A stretch of 64,000 bases of DNA from Glaciecola punicea ACAM 611 (lineage in GTDB: Bacteria > Pseudomonadota > Gammaproteobacteria > Enterobacterales > Alteromonadaceae), in NCBI RefSeq assembly GCF_000252165.1, contig NZ_BAET01000002.1, positions 124,001-188,000 of the forward strand, in the 5' to 3' direction. Within the stretch, counting starts at the first letter, position 1; each line of letters starts with the position of its first letter. Shown here in pieces: positions 27,837 to 36,165 of the stretch. A program made the position numbers and the translations under genes. The notes beneath the pieces were generated by a model. It was not told the origin of the DNA. It saw only the letters and a program-made list of their open reading frames with translations, and searched no databases.

Positions 27837-29960
27837 CTACGATGTTTTAACTTTAGTTTTGGGCTTACTGTGACGGGACACTTTTTGCAGTTCAGGCAAA
27901 ATACGAATTTTTCGCATAATATTCGCAAAATGTATACGGTTGCGCGTGGTCATTTCTATATCCACCACCAGCAGGTTGTCTTCTCGGTCATGAGTTTGCA
28001 TATTAATAATTGAGGAGTCGCACGAGGCTATTGCCGCGGTTAGCGAAGCGAGCGTGCCTTGCTGATTAAGCGCTTCAACTCGTACCGAGGCTTTAAAATC
28101 TCCTTGCGCATTGCTGTCCCATAGCATCGGTAATACACGCTGAGGCTCTTCTTTGGCAATTTTGCGGATATTGCTACAGCCCGTTTGGTGAATAACAACC
28201 CCCTTTCCGGGGCTTAATATAGCCACAATTTCGTCGTCGGGAATGGGGTGACAGCAGCGTGAAAAGTGCACCATTAGCCCTTCCGTGCCGCGAATAGAAA
28301 CGGTGCTCTTTTTACCTGGTATTTCGGTGTTATCGCCCACTAAACGGCGCGCTATCATTGCACTAATTTCGTTACCCATGCCGATATTAGCCAACAGCTC
28401 CTCAAAACTAGTGGATTTTGTTTCTTCTACCACGCGGTCTATATCGGCTTGCGCTATTTCATCTAGCTTAATCATGCCCAATGCGTGGCGCAGTAAACGG
28501 TTACCCATATTTGTAGCGTCGTCTGCATGCTGACGTTTTAAGAAATGACGAATGCTAGAGCGTGCTTTAGCACTCACCACAAAATTCAGCCAGTTTGCGT
28601 TAGGCTTTGCGCGAGGTGAGGTAATAATTTCCACACTTTGACCGTTTTCAAGCGGTGCGCTAAGCGAATAGTTGCGGTGATCAACACGCGCCCCTACGCA
28701 GGTATCACCAACGCCAGAATGCACAGCGTAAGCAAAGTCAACTGCGGTTGCCCCAGTGGGTAATTCGATAATTTTGCCTTTTGGAGAGAAAACATAAATC
28801 TCGTCGGGAAATAAGTCGGACTTTACCGTTTCAATAAATTCAACCGACGTACTGGCATTTTGCTGCAGTTCAACTAATGACTGCATCCACTGATTTACAC
28901 GCAGCTGAGAATTGTTGTCTTGCTCGCCGTTTTCTTTATAGTGCCAGTGCGCCGCTATTCCCTTGTCGGCCATGTGGTCCATTTCCTCGGTGCGAATTTG
29001 CACTTCAACCGGAATGCCATGGGGGCCTTTTAAAGAGGTATGCAAAGATTGATAGCCGTTACTACGGGGAATGGCTATGTAGTCTTTGAATCGGTTTTCG
29101 ATGGGCTTGTAAATGCCATGGATTGCGCCCAGCACGCGATAACAATTGTCGACGGAATCGACAATAATACGAAAGCCATAAATATCCATTACTTCATTAA
29201 ACGACAGCTCTTTGCTGCGCATTTTGCTATAAATAGAATATAAATGTTTTTCACGGCCCTGCACTCTGCCGTTAATGTTGTATTTCTTTAACCTGTTGCT
29301 TAAATCTTGCTGAGTGCGCTCTATAATTTCTTTGCGGTTGCCGCGGGCTTGGTTAACTGCACTTTTGAGCGCTCTGTAGCGCATAGGGTACATAGCTTGA
29401 AAGCCTAAATCTTCAAGCTCGTTCTTGATGTCGTAAATACCCAAGCGGTGCGCGAGCGGTGAATAGATCTCAAGGGTTTCTAGCGCAATACGACGACGTT
29501 TTTCAGGTCTTAGCGAGCCTAACGTGCGCATGTTGTGCGTTCGGTCTGACAGCTTAATCAAAATAACGCGAATGTCTTTGACCATCGCCATCAGCATTTT
29601 ACGGAAGTTTTCTGCTTGCGCTTCTTGTTTTGAGCTAAATTTAAGTTTATCGAGCTTACTGACGCCTTCCACTAGTTCAGCCACAGTCTCACCAAACGCC
29701 AAGCTCAAATCTTCTTTACTATATTCAGTATCTTCTATAACGTCGTGCAGCAGCGCCGCCATAATCGTTTCATGGTCAAGCCTCATGTCGGCTAAAATAC
29801 TGCTTACCGCTACAGGATGGGTAATGTAGGGGTCACCACTAGAACGGGTTTGTCCTTCGTGCGCGTCGCGGGCTAAAATATAAGAAGCACGCACGTAATC
29901 TACCTGCTGCTGTGACAAGTACGCACTAATCTTCTTCTCTAAGCCTTCAAATAAATACAC
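27837..29960 (-). CDS. spoT: Bifunctional (p)ppGpp synthetase/hydrolase SpoT
   Basis: Makes and degrades the alarmone (p)ppGpp. The 707 aa are complete (E. coli SpoT 702). The HD hydrolase domain has the ALLHDVIEDTEYS pair near residues 70-80 and KLSDRTHNMRTL. The synthetase domain follows from about 200 (GREKHLYSIYSKMRSK, DIYGFRIIVD, YIAIPRSNGYQSLHTS), then TGS (IYVFSPKGKIIELPTGATAVDFAYAVHSGVG), helical and zinc-finger regions (HFSRCCHPIPDDEIVA) and a C-terminal ACT domain. An intact HD motif indicates an active hydrolase. A terminator between rpoZ and spoT argues for its own promoter at about 29970-30030. Confidence 0.97.
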   Translation of the reverse strand: MYLFEGLEKKISAYLSQQQVDYVRASYILARDAHEGQTRSSGDPYITHPVAVSSILADMRLDHETIMAALLHDVIEDTEYSKEDLSLAFGETVAELVEGVSKLDKLKFSSKQEAQAENFRKMLMAMVKDIRVILIKLSDRTHNMRTLGSLRPEKRRRIALETLEIYSPLAHRLGIYDIKNELEDLGFQAMYPMRYRALKSAVNQARGNRKEIIERTQQDLSNRLKKYNINGRVQGREKHLYSIYSKMRSKELSFNEVMDIYGFRIIVDSVDNCYRVLGAIHGIYKPIENRFKDYIAIPRSNGYQSLHTSLKGPHGIPVEVQIRTEEMDHMADKGIAAHWHYKENGEQDNNSQLRVNQWMQSLVELQQNASTSVEFIETVKSDLFPDEIYVFSPKGKIIELPTGATAVDFAYAVHSGVGDTCVGARVDHRNYSLSAPLENGQSVEIITSPRAKPNANWLNFVVSAKARSSIRHFLKRQHADDATNMGNRLLRHALGMIKLDEIAQADIDRVVEETKSTSFEELLANIGMGNEISAMIARRLVGDNTEIPGKKSTVSIRGTEGLMVHFSRCCHPIPDDEIVAILSPGKGVVIHQTGCSNIRKIAKEEPQRVLPMLWDSNAQGDFKASVRVEALNQQGTLASLTAAIASCDSSIINMQTHDREDNLLVVDIEMTTRNRIHFANIMRKIRILPELQKVSRHSKPKTKVKTS

Positions 29961-30032
29961 CTAAGTCCATCACCGTTATAAAAATTGTCTATACGCTATA
30001 GAATACGTTTATTTTAGTGCTTTGCACAACAA

Positions 30033-30060
30033 AAAAACGCCGATTTTAGTCGGCGTTTTT
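30033..30060. terminator. Bidirectional terminator between rpoZ and spoT
   Basis: Arms AAAAACGCCGA (30033-30043) and TCGGCGTTTTT (30050-30060) around a TTTTAG loop. A and T runs flank both sides, so it can act in either direction. On the minus strand it ends the rpoZ message 54 bp after its stop, before spoT. Confidence 0.88.
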
Positions 30061-30113
30061 AATATTTTCCTATTAGCCTGTAAAGTATTTATTTTACAGC
30101 CCGACAAACGCGA

Positions 30114-30386
30114 TTAGTTGTTCGCTAGTATACTTGCAACAGAGGCAAACTCAGCCGCTTCTTGCTCGCGTTCGTCTTGTAATTCAGTTTGCTCAACAGT
30201 TTTGGCTGTTACAAAACCCTGTTCAATTTCACGCAGAGCGATTACCGTAGGCTTATCGTTCATGGGATCTACCATTGGCTCTTTGCCTTCAATCGCTAGC
30301 TGACGGGCGCGTTTAGCGGCCACTAATACTAGATCAAAGCGATTACCAATTTGGTCTACCGCGTCTTCTACTGTTACACGTGCCAT
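30114..30386 (-). CDS. rpoZ: RNA polymerase omega subunit
   Basis: 90 aa, the usual length for omega, which assists assembly of beta' and shapes the ppGpp site 1 of RNA polymerase. N-terminus [30 protein letters not shown] is near-invariant in gammaproteobacteria, followed by [11 protein letters not shown]-type sequence ([17 protein letters not shown]). It is separated from spoT by a strong terminator and from gmk by a redoxin gene in opposite orientation. GGAGCTC ribosome binding site on the minus strand. Confidence 0.97.
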   Translation of the reverse strand: MARVTVEDAVDQIGNRFDLVLVAAKRARQLAIEGKEPMVDPMNDKPTVIALREIEQGFVTAKTVEQTELQDEREQEAAEFASVASILANN

Positions 30387-30798
30387 TAAGAGCTCCGTTT
30401 TGCGTTAATTTTTAAAAATGGTGCGAAAGTATACTGTACTTCTCAACTTTAATATAGCTTATTGTACTATTTACCAGCAATTCTCGGTAAACAACGCAAT
30501 ATAGTCCACGTGTCACTAGAAACAAGCGCTGAGTTGTAATCAAGTTTTTGTAAATATTGCATTGTGCTCCGCTTGGCCTGTAAAAATTTCAAAAAGGCTC
30601 ACTAATCATAAAAATTATCCTTTCTTTTTCAACCGCTTATTTTTGGCACGATTATCGCACGACAGAATCGCGTGACAGATTCGCATGACAGAGTTGTGAC
30701 AACACAACAGATAGCAATACGATAGAACAAACGAGTTACGCCTTCAGTTATACATTTTTGCTAGCTCGTTTTTAATTAATTTAGGAGGATCAACAATT
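30387..30798. other. Divergent promoter region between rpoZ and a redoxin gene
   Basis: 412 bp, AT-rich, no gene. It must hold the rpoZ promoter and the promoter of the redoxin gene. A block of imperfect 13 bp direct repeats (30661-30700) is reported separately. GGAGGA at 30783-30788 is the ribosome binding site of the redoxin gene. Confidence 0.6.
30661..30700 (+). repeat. Imperfect 11-13 bp direct repeats upstream of the redoxin gene
   Basis: Three consecutive units starting with GACAGA: GACAGAATCGCGT, GACAGATTCGCAT, GACAGAGTTGT, followed by GACAAC. The units are spaced 13 and 11 bp apart, close to a helical turn, and lie about 100-140 bp upstream of the ATG at 30799, a plausible array of regulator half-sites. 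They could also be replication slippage. Confidence 0.5.
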
Positions 30799-31350
30799 AT
30801 GATTAGTTTTAAGCCGGGTGATACGTTTCCAGATGTGCAGGTAAAAACGAAAGACTCAGAAGAAACATCCCTTATTCCACGCCTTAACGAAATATCTGGT
30901 CAAACCAATGACTCAGATTGGTACGCTATTTTCGTTTATCGCGGCAAACATTGCCCAATCTGTGCCAAATATTTAAATATGCTACAAGACAAGCTAGATG
31001 CATTTAAAAAAATAAATCTTAATATCATTGCAGTTTCAGCTGACTCTATAGAGCAGCTAAACGCATTTTACACAGACCATATTAGCGACGTAGAGTATCC
31101 GGTATTCGCAGGATTAACGGTTGACGTGATGCAAAACATGGGGCTTTATTTGTCTAAGCCTCTGTCGGGCAAAGAGACAGATCATATATTTCCTGAGCCA
31201 GCGCTATTTGTAGTCAATCCAAAAAGAGAGATACAAATAGTTGAAAAATCAAATGCTCCCTTCACGCGCCCTGAAATAGACCAGCTATTAAGTGGCATTG
31301 AATTTTCCCAGAAAAACGATTATCCCATAAGAGGTGATTTTACTGTTTAG
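30799..31350 (+). CDS. Redoxin-domain protein (AhpC/TSA-like) with CPIC motif
   Basis: 183 aa thioredoxin-fold protein of the AhpC/TSA superfamily. Seen: KPGDTFPDVQVKTKD at the start, FVYRGKHCPICAKYLNML with Cys52 and Cys55, and FPEPALFVVNPKREIQIVEKSN. The C-x-x-C pair where classical peroxiredoxins have a single T/S-x-x-C suggests a thiol-disulfide oxidoreductase or bacterioferritin-comigratory-like peroxidase; the substrate is unknown. No signal peptide, so cytosolic. Strong ribosome binding site TTAGGAGGATC. It is oriented against gmk and rpoZ and splits this otherwise conserved gene pair. Confidence 0.82.
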   Translation: MISFKPGDTFPDVQVKTKDSEETSLIPRLNEISGQTNDSDWYAIFVYRGKHCPICAKYLNMLQDKLDAFKKINLNIIAVSADSIEQLNAFYTDHISDVEYPVFAGLTVDVMQNMGLYLSKPLSGKETDHIFPEPALFVVNPKREIQIVEKSNAPFTRPEIDQLLSGIEFSQKNDYPIRGDFTV

Positions 31351-31411
31351 CGTGTGACGGATGACGTGTGATGGTAAAATGCACGCCTTTAAAAGTCGAT
31401 TGCTTTAACCA

Positions 31412-32053
31412 TTACTGCTTAAGTAAAGAAGCAAGCAGATCTTTGTGTCGGACTTGCTGCTGTGCTAAGCCTAAACTATGAGACTTGACGATAGTAATGA
31501 GCTGCTCTAAAGCATCGGTAAAGTTGTCATTAACAATGACATAGTCAAACTCAGTGTAGTGTGACATTTCTTGCTGCGCCTGTTGCATGCGGCTGTCTAT
31601 TACGCTGTCGCTGTCGCTACCGCGGCTCACTAAGCGCACGTATAACTCTTCTTTTGAAGGAGGCAATATATAAATAGACACCACCTCAGGATTTATCTTT
31701 TTAATTTGGCGAGCGCCCTGCCAGTCAATGTCTAAAAGTACGTCAATACCCTGCGACAATTTATCACTAATGGCGACTCGCGAAGTCCCGTAGTAGTTTT
31801 CAAACACCTTTGCGTGCTCGTAAAAGGCTTCTTGCAATACCATCTGCGTAAATTGCTCTACCGTTATATAGTGATAGTGTTCACCGTTTACCTCACCTTC
31901 GCGCTTCAAGCGAGTGGTGTGGGAAACCGACAACTGCGCCGCATTAAGTAAATGGCCTTCTTGTGCACGCTGCAGCAGAGCACTAATTAAGCTCGACTTT
32001 CCTGCCCCCGACGGCGCAGCTACTATAAAAAGATTTGCGTTAGCACTTGCCAT
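31412..32053 (-). CDS. gmk: Guanylate kinase
   Basis: Phosphorylates GMP to GDP with ATP. It is 213 aa. P-loop VAAPSGAGKSSLISALLQR at 11-29, GMP-binding SVSHTTRLKREGEVNGEHYHYI, then DVLLDIDWQGARQIKK, IYILPPSKEELYVRL and the FDYVIVNDNF end. All catalytic features are present. In most gammaproteobacteria rpoZ follows directly; here a redoxin gene on the other strand lies between. Divergent from the cyaY-like remnant and carboxylesterase. Confidence 0.97.
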   Translation of the reverse strand: MASANANLFIVAAPSGAGKSSLISALLQRAQEGHLLNAAQLSVSHTTRLKREGEVNGEHYHYITVEQFTQMVLQEAFYEHAKVFENYYGTSRVAISDKLSQGIDVLLDIDWQGARQIKKINPEVVSIYILPPSKEELYVRLVSRGSDSDSVIDSRMQQAQQEMSHYTEFDYVIVNDNFTDALEQLITIVKSHSLGLAQQQVRHKDLLASLLKQ

Positions 32054-32310
32054 AAGACCCTACTGTTTGTTAAATAGACCAAGCCCAAATTGCTGGGCAC
32101 TTGAAGTGGATACTGGCGCTTGTTAATAATCGATCCAAATATCTGCACTAAAGTCTGTGCTTTTGTTTGTCCGTTAGTTGGTCTCTTATGCTACCATAGC
32201 GACGTGCAAATTGGACAATATGAACGCTGTTGTTCATATATTTTGGTCATAAAAGTAGCGCCCTTACCCTTCAATAATTTAGGCTTGAATATTAAGGTCG
32301 TGAAAATTGT

Positions 32311-32436
32311 ATGAAAGAAAGCGTTTATCATCAACTTATTGATGATTTGTTTATCGGCATTGAAGAAGCGCTTGACACACTTGTCGCACTTGACACACTT
32401 GACAGACTGCGCAATTTTAAGGAATTATCTGCATGA
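32311..32436 (+). pseudogene. Short ORF resembling the N-terminus of CyaY (frataxin), coupled to the carboxylesterase
   Basis: 41 codons from ATG 32311 to TGA 32434-32436. The first 22 residues, MKESVYHQLIDDLFIGIEE then ALD, match the opening helix of CyaY/frataxin proteins of alteromonads and E. coli (M-x-x-S-x-[FY]-H-x-L-x-D-x-L, I-E-E-x-[LI]-D). The beta-sheet of CyaY is absent and replaced by TLVALDTLDRLRNFKELSA, encoded by two copies of CTTGACACACTTG-like DNA. In E. coli cyaY lies beside the hemC locus, as here. The TGA overlaps the carboxylesterase ATG (ATGA), and its 3' end carries the AAGGAA ribosome binding site of that gene. I read it as a decayed cyaY kept as a leader; recognition is from memory of the family. 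Confidence 0.55.
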
Positions 32437-33122
32437 CTAGTAACACCTCTTCACGTGTACTTTTACCCAGCGTGGATGTTGCCCCTAACACTGCGCACAA
32501 ATCGACTATAATCTGGCTGCATGGTTTAGGCGATTCAGGCGATGGTTTTGCCCCTATCGCGCCGCAGCTTAAGCTTGATCCCAGCTTGGGCGTAAAATTC
32601 ATATTCCCGCATGCTCCAGAGCGCGCGGTAACGATTAACAACGGCATGAAAATGCGTGCTTGGTATGACATAAAAAGCGCCGACATGGGCAGTCGTGCCG
32701 ACATAGAAGGCGTACTTGAATCGAGCGAGCAGGTTAAGCAACTTATTCAAAATGAAATAGCAAACGGCATTCCTGCACATAAAATTATGCTTATTGGCTT
32801 TTCGCAAGGCGGCGTAATTGCGCTGCATTTAGGTACGCGTTTTGAAAGTTCGCTGGCAGGTATTGCTGCTTTGTCTACCTATATGTGTGCACCAAATTCT
32901 CTGGCCAGCGAAAAACACGCCGCCAATCAGCAAACGCCAATTTTGTGCTGTCATGGTTCTCAAGATCAAATGGTTCCCATGTCCCAAGGTAAAATAGCCT
33001 ACAGCACACTGCAAGACAACGGCTATAATGCGCTGTTCAAAGAATACCCCATGCAGCACAGCGTATGTATGGAAGAAGTGCAGGACATCGCAACATTTAT
33101 AACGGCACAGTTGTCAAAATAA
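32433..33122 (+). CDS. Carboxylesterase/phospholipase-type alpha/beta hydrolase
   Basis: 229 aa serine hydrolase of the alpha/beta-hydrolase_2 family (carboxylesterase 2, like Pseudomonas EstB/acyl-protein thioesterases). Seen: oxyanion-hole WLHGLGDSGDGFAPIAPQL, nucleophile motif LIGFSQGGVIALHLG, acid in CCHGSQDQMVPMSQG and His in PMQHSVCMEEV. It probably hydrolyses short-chain esters in the cytosol. The ATG overlaps the stop of a 41-codon ORF (ATGA), which suggests translational coupling. Lies 35 bp before hemC, same strand. Confidence 0.93.
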   Translation: MTSNTSSRVLLPSVDVAPNTAHKSTIIWLHGLGDSGDGFAPIAPQLKLDPSLGVKFIFPHAPERAVTINNGMKMRAWYDIKSADMGSRADIEGVLESSEQVKQLIQNEIANGIPAHKIMLIGFSQGGVIALHLGTRFESSLAGIAALSTYMCAPNSLASEKHAANQQTPILCCHGSQDQMVPMSQGKIAYSTLQDNGYNALFKEYPMQHSVCMEEVQDIATFITAQLSK

Positions 33123-33157
33123 AGCATGTTTGAACCAAACGGGATCTGATAAGCACT

Positions 33158-34132
33158 ATGCAAAAAACAAGTATGCAAACAACAAAATCGGTCATAAGAA
33201 TTGCCACGCGTAAAAGCGATTTAGCCATGTGGCAGGCCCATTATGTGCAAGACCAGTTACTCAAACACTTCCCAAACTTGACCATAGAGCTGGTGCCAAT
33301 GTCGACCCAAGGCGATAGAATTCTTGATTCACCACTGGCGAAAATTGGCGGTAAAGGCCTCTTCATCAAAGAATTAGAAGTGGCCATGCAAGACGGTTTA
33401 GCCGATTTAGCCGTGCATTCTATGAAAGATATACCCGTTGCTTTTCCTGATGAATTTGGCCTGCACTGTATTTGTGAGCGTGAAAACCCTTTTGATGCGT
33501 TCGTATCAAACGCCTTTGCGCGTTTTGATGACCTGCCCCAAGGTGCTGTAGTAGGGACCTCAAGCCTGCGCAGACAGGCGCAGCTAAAAGCAGTTCGACC
33601 TGATCTGACCATTAAAGATTTACGCGGCAATGTTAATACCCGTTTACACAAGCTCGACAAGGGAGAATACGACGCGATTATTCTTGCTGCGGCCGGCTTA
33701 ATTCGACTAGATATGAAAGCCCGTATTAAACATGAGCTTGATCCCTTAATGTGCTTGCCTGCCGTTGGCCAAGGCGCGGTTGGCATTGAATGTAGAAATG
33801 ACGACGAAGCCCTAATTGCCATGCTGCAAAAACTCAATCATAGCGAAACCGCCCTGCGCGTTAGCGCAGAACGTGCTATGAACGCAAAGCTGTTGGGCGG
33901 TTGCCAAGTGCCTATAGGCAGCTTTGCACAATTTAGCTATGGCGATAAAAAGGGCATTGGAGAGCTGTCGATGAGCGCATTAGTTGCCTCGCCAGATGGC
34001 ACAAAAATACTGAAAACTAGCGCTAAAATAAACTGTGCAGTAGACGACATTGCCGCGGCCAAAAAAGTCGGCGTTAGTCTGGCCGATGCGCTACTTTCTC
34101 AAGGTGCAAGGGCCATTCTCGACGCCTTATAA
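33158..34132 (+). CDS. hemC: Hydroxymethylbilane synthase (porphobilinogen deaminase)
   Basis: Joins four porphobilinogens into hydroxymethylbilane in heme and siroheme synthesis. 324 aa; recognisable parts are [44 protein letters not shown], the catalytic-Asp region [21 protein letters not shown] and [10 protein letters not shown]. The dipyrromethane-cofactor Cys is 249 in [13 protein letters not shown]. The first five residues (MQKTS before MQTTK) may be extra; a second ATG is at 33173. First gene of hemC-hemD-hemX-hemY. Confidence 0.97.
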   Translation: MQKTSMQTTKSVIRIATRKSDLAMWQAHYVQDQLLKHFPNLTIELVPMSTQGDRILDSPLAKIGGKGLFIKELEVAMQDGLADLAVHSMKDIPVAFPDEFGLHCICERENPFDAFVSNAFARFDDLPQGAVVGTSSLRRQAQLKAVRPDLTIKDLRGNVNTRLHKLDKGEYDAIILAAAGLIRLDMKARIKHELDPLMCLPAVGQGAVGIECRNDDEALIAMLQKLNHSETALRVSAERAMNAKLLGGCQVPIGSFAQFSYGDKKGIGELSMSALVASPDGTKILKTSAKINCAVDDIAAAKKVGVSLADALLSQGARAILDAL

Positions 34133-34147
34133 ATTAGGTATATCCGC

Positions 34148-34894
34148 ATGATTTTTTTGATTGCTAGGCCTGCTCAGAAAGCTAAGCAAACTGCGCTTTT
34201 CTTTCAGCAGCACAATCTAAACGCACAAGCGCTTGGACTGATTGACATAAAACTGGCGACAACTCACGCCTACCTTGCACAATTGAATGCGGCAAATCCC
34301 AGCTGTATTATTGTTACTTCAAGCTATGCGGCGCAGTGGCTACTGCGCGCTACGCAAAGCGCTGAGACGCGCCTAAATTTCAAGCAAATTAATTTTGTAT
34401 GTGTGGGCAGTGCCAGCGCCGCATTAATCGCCAATATTGCCGATAAATCCAGATTATTTACCGCGTCACCTGAAAACTCGGAGGGTGTGCTCAACGCATC
34501 GTGTTTACGCATGGTAAACAATGCAAATATCGTTATACTAAAAGGCAAAGGCGGGCGAAATTTAATTGCCGATTCGCTTTACCAAAAAAATGCCAATATT
34601 GTTGAGTTACACGTTTATGAACGCATCGCCAATATGTCAGCAATTCATGCATTTTCTTTTGAGACCAGTAAAATTAGGTGTATTATTGCCACCAGTATTG
34701 AAATTACCGAACTTCTATTGGCCAACCTAGACCGCACTTACTTGCAAACTTGTGTGTGGATAGTCGCCAGCGAACGGATAAAAGCATATGCTTGTGCACA
34801 TGGCATTGAACAAATTTTGCTTAGCCAAGGTGCCAGTAATCAGGCCCTGCTAAACTGCGCCAATCAATTAGTGAACACCAGGAGTTGCACGTGA
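34148..34894 (+). CDS. hemD: Uroporphyrinogen-III synthase
   Basis: Cyclises hydroxymethylbilane with inversion of ring D to uroporphyrinogen III. 248 aa, typical length and, as usual for HemD, weakly conserved. The bilobed pattern is visible: start FLIARPAQKAKQTALFFQQ, IIVTSSYAAQWLL, FVCVGSASAALI, the lobe-2 ILKGKGGRNLIADSLYQKNANIVELHVYERI and C-terminal IIATSIEITELLL. Assignment is strengthened by the position between hemC (15 bp gap) and hemX (4 bp GTGA overlap). Confidence 0.93.
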   Translation: MIFLIARPAQKAKQTALFFQQHNLNAQALGLIDIKLATTHAYLAQLNAANPSCIIVTSSYAAQWLLRATQSAETRLNFKQINFVCVGSASAALIANIADKSRLFTASPENSEGVLNASCLRMVNNANIVILKGKGGRNLIADSLYQKNANIVELHVYERIANMSAIHAFSFETSKIRCIIATSIEITELLLANLDRTYLQTCVWIVASERIKAYACAHGIEQILLSQGASNQALLNCANQLVNTRSCT

Positions 34895-36165
34895 CTAAAC
34901 CAACCCAATCACCAAAAGACAAGCCCAAAGAGATTGAAGACGCCACGGTAATTAAAGACACTACAAAGCCGTCAGCTACCGCGGTTGATAAAAAAACGGA
35001 TACGCCTGCTAAGACCGGTGCACTGTGGTTTTTTACGAGTATAAACTTACTTATACTAATACTGATTTGTGCAGCTGCGTACTGGTACTACACACAAATA
35101 CTAGGCTCTGAGACAATCAAACAAGCCGACATCGCTGCCCTTAAACAAGACTTTAAAGCGCAATCTCGTCGCGTAGAGTCTGATCTGAGTCAGCTAAAGC
35201 AAAGCGCACAAAGCCTTGAAAACAATATAGTTAGCGTGAAACAAGCAGGCTCACAAAATGTATTGAATGCAGAAAGTCAGCTCACCCAAAAAATGACAAA
35301 TGTGCAAAATGAACTCATTCAAAAAATGACGAATGTGCAACAAGAACAAGTCCAAGTAAACCGTGACGCCGCCGCGATAAACAAACGTTTAGATGAAATG
35401 TCAAGCCGCAGGCCGTCTGACTGGCTATTAGCTGAGGCGAATTACTTAGTGAATATGGCGGGGCGAAAGCTTTACTTAGAAAATGACGTACGCACCGCCA
35501 TCACCTTACTAAGAGAAGCAGACGCGCGCTTAAACGATTTGAACGACCCGTCATTATTTCCTGTTAGAGCCTTAATTTCAGCCGACGTTCAAGCCTTAGC
35601 CCAAATTAACGCGGTGTCAACCAACTCTATTGCTTTGGCATTAGAAGCAATGCTACCGAACTTAAGTAAACTGCCCTTAGATACACTGCAACTGCCTGAA
35701 AATACTGATTTAACCGACTTAAGCCTAAGTGAAGACGTACGCGACTGGCGTTTAAATCTTAAAAAGACGTGGCAGTCTATCGTAAACGATCTTATTTCGA
35801 TTGATTATGTGAACCAGCCGCTTGAGCCATATTTAGCCCAGCGTCAGCAGTGGCTAATTGAGCAGCAGCTTAATTTTGCCTTAACCCAAGCGCAGAGCGC
35901 TGCCTTAAATGAGCAAGTAGCGTTTTATCGCTCAGCAATACAGCGCAGTATTAGTTTACTGGTAGAACACTATCAAGTGGATAATACGCAGGTCAGTCAA
36001 CTTTTAGTCGCCCTACAAGAGCTGCAAAATATCGATTTTTCAAGGCAGTATCCATCAAGCCTTTCCTCGCAGGCTTCACTCAAAGCGATTATTGAAAAAC
36101 GTATAGAAGGGCTCTACAACAATTCCAAAACGCCTGTTGATGATACCTTGAGTAAGCAATTATGA
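34891..36165 (+). CDS. hemX: HemX-type membrane protein (heme operon)
   Basis: 424 aa from a GTG start at 34891, which overlaps the hemD stop and lies 6 nt after GGAG; a TTG six bases earlier sits too close to that site. A basic, Lys/Thr-rich N-terminus precedes one membrane helix (LWFFTSINLLILILICAAAYWYY). After it comes a long periplasmic coiled coil (about 75-165) and the HemX domain (RRPSDWLLAEANYLVNMAGRKLYLENDV). Though annotated in databases as uroporphyrinogen-III C-methyltransferase, it has no methyltransferase fold; its role with HemY is unclear. Two 33 bp units in the coiled coil (35281-35346) are near-identical. Confidence 0.93.
   Translation: MTKPTQSPKDKPKEIEDATVIKDTTKPSATAVDKKTDTPAKTGALWFFTSINLLILILICAAAYWYYTQILGSETIKQADIAALKQDFKAQSRRVESDLSQLKQSAQSLENNIVSVKQAGSQNVLNAESQLTQKMTNVQNELIQKMTNVQQEQVQVNRDAAAINKRLDEMSSRRPSDWLLAEANYLVNMAGRKLYLENDVRTAITLLREADARLNDLNDPSLFPVRALISADVQALAQINAVSTNSIALALEAMLPNLSKLPLDTLQLPENTDLTDLSLSEDVRDWRLNLKKTWQSIVNDLISIDYVNQPLEPYLAQRQQWLIEQQLNFALTQAQSAALNEQVAFYRSAIQRSISLLVEHYQVDNTQVSQLLVALQELQNIDFSRQYPSSLSSQASLKAIIEKRIEGLYNNSKTPVDDTLSKQL

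Noticed and set aside
32120-32314. 64-codon + strand frame ahead of the cyaY-like ORF
   Set aside because: No ribosome binding site, odd Cys-rich composition, and it covers the divergent gmk promoter region.
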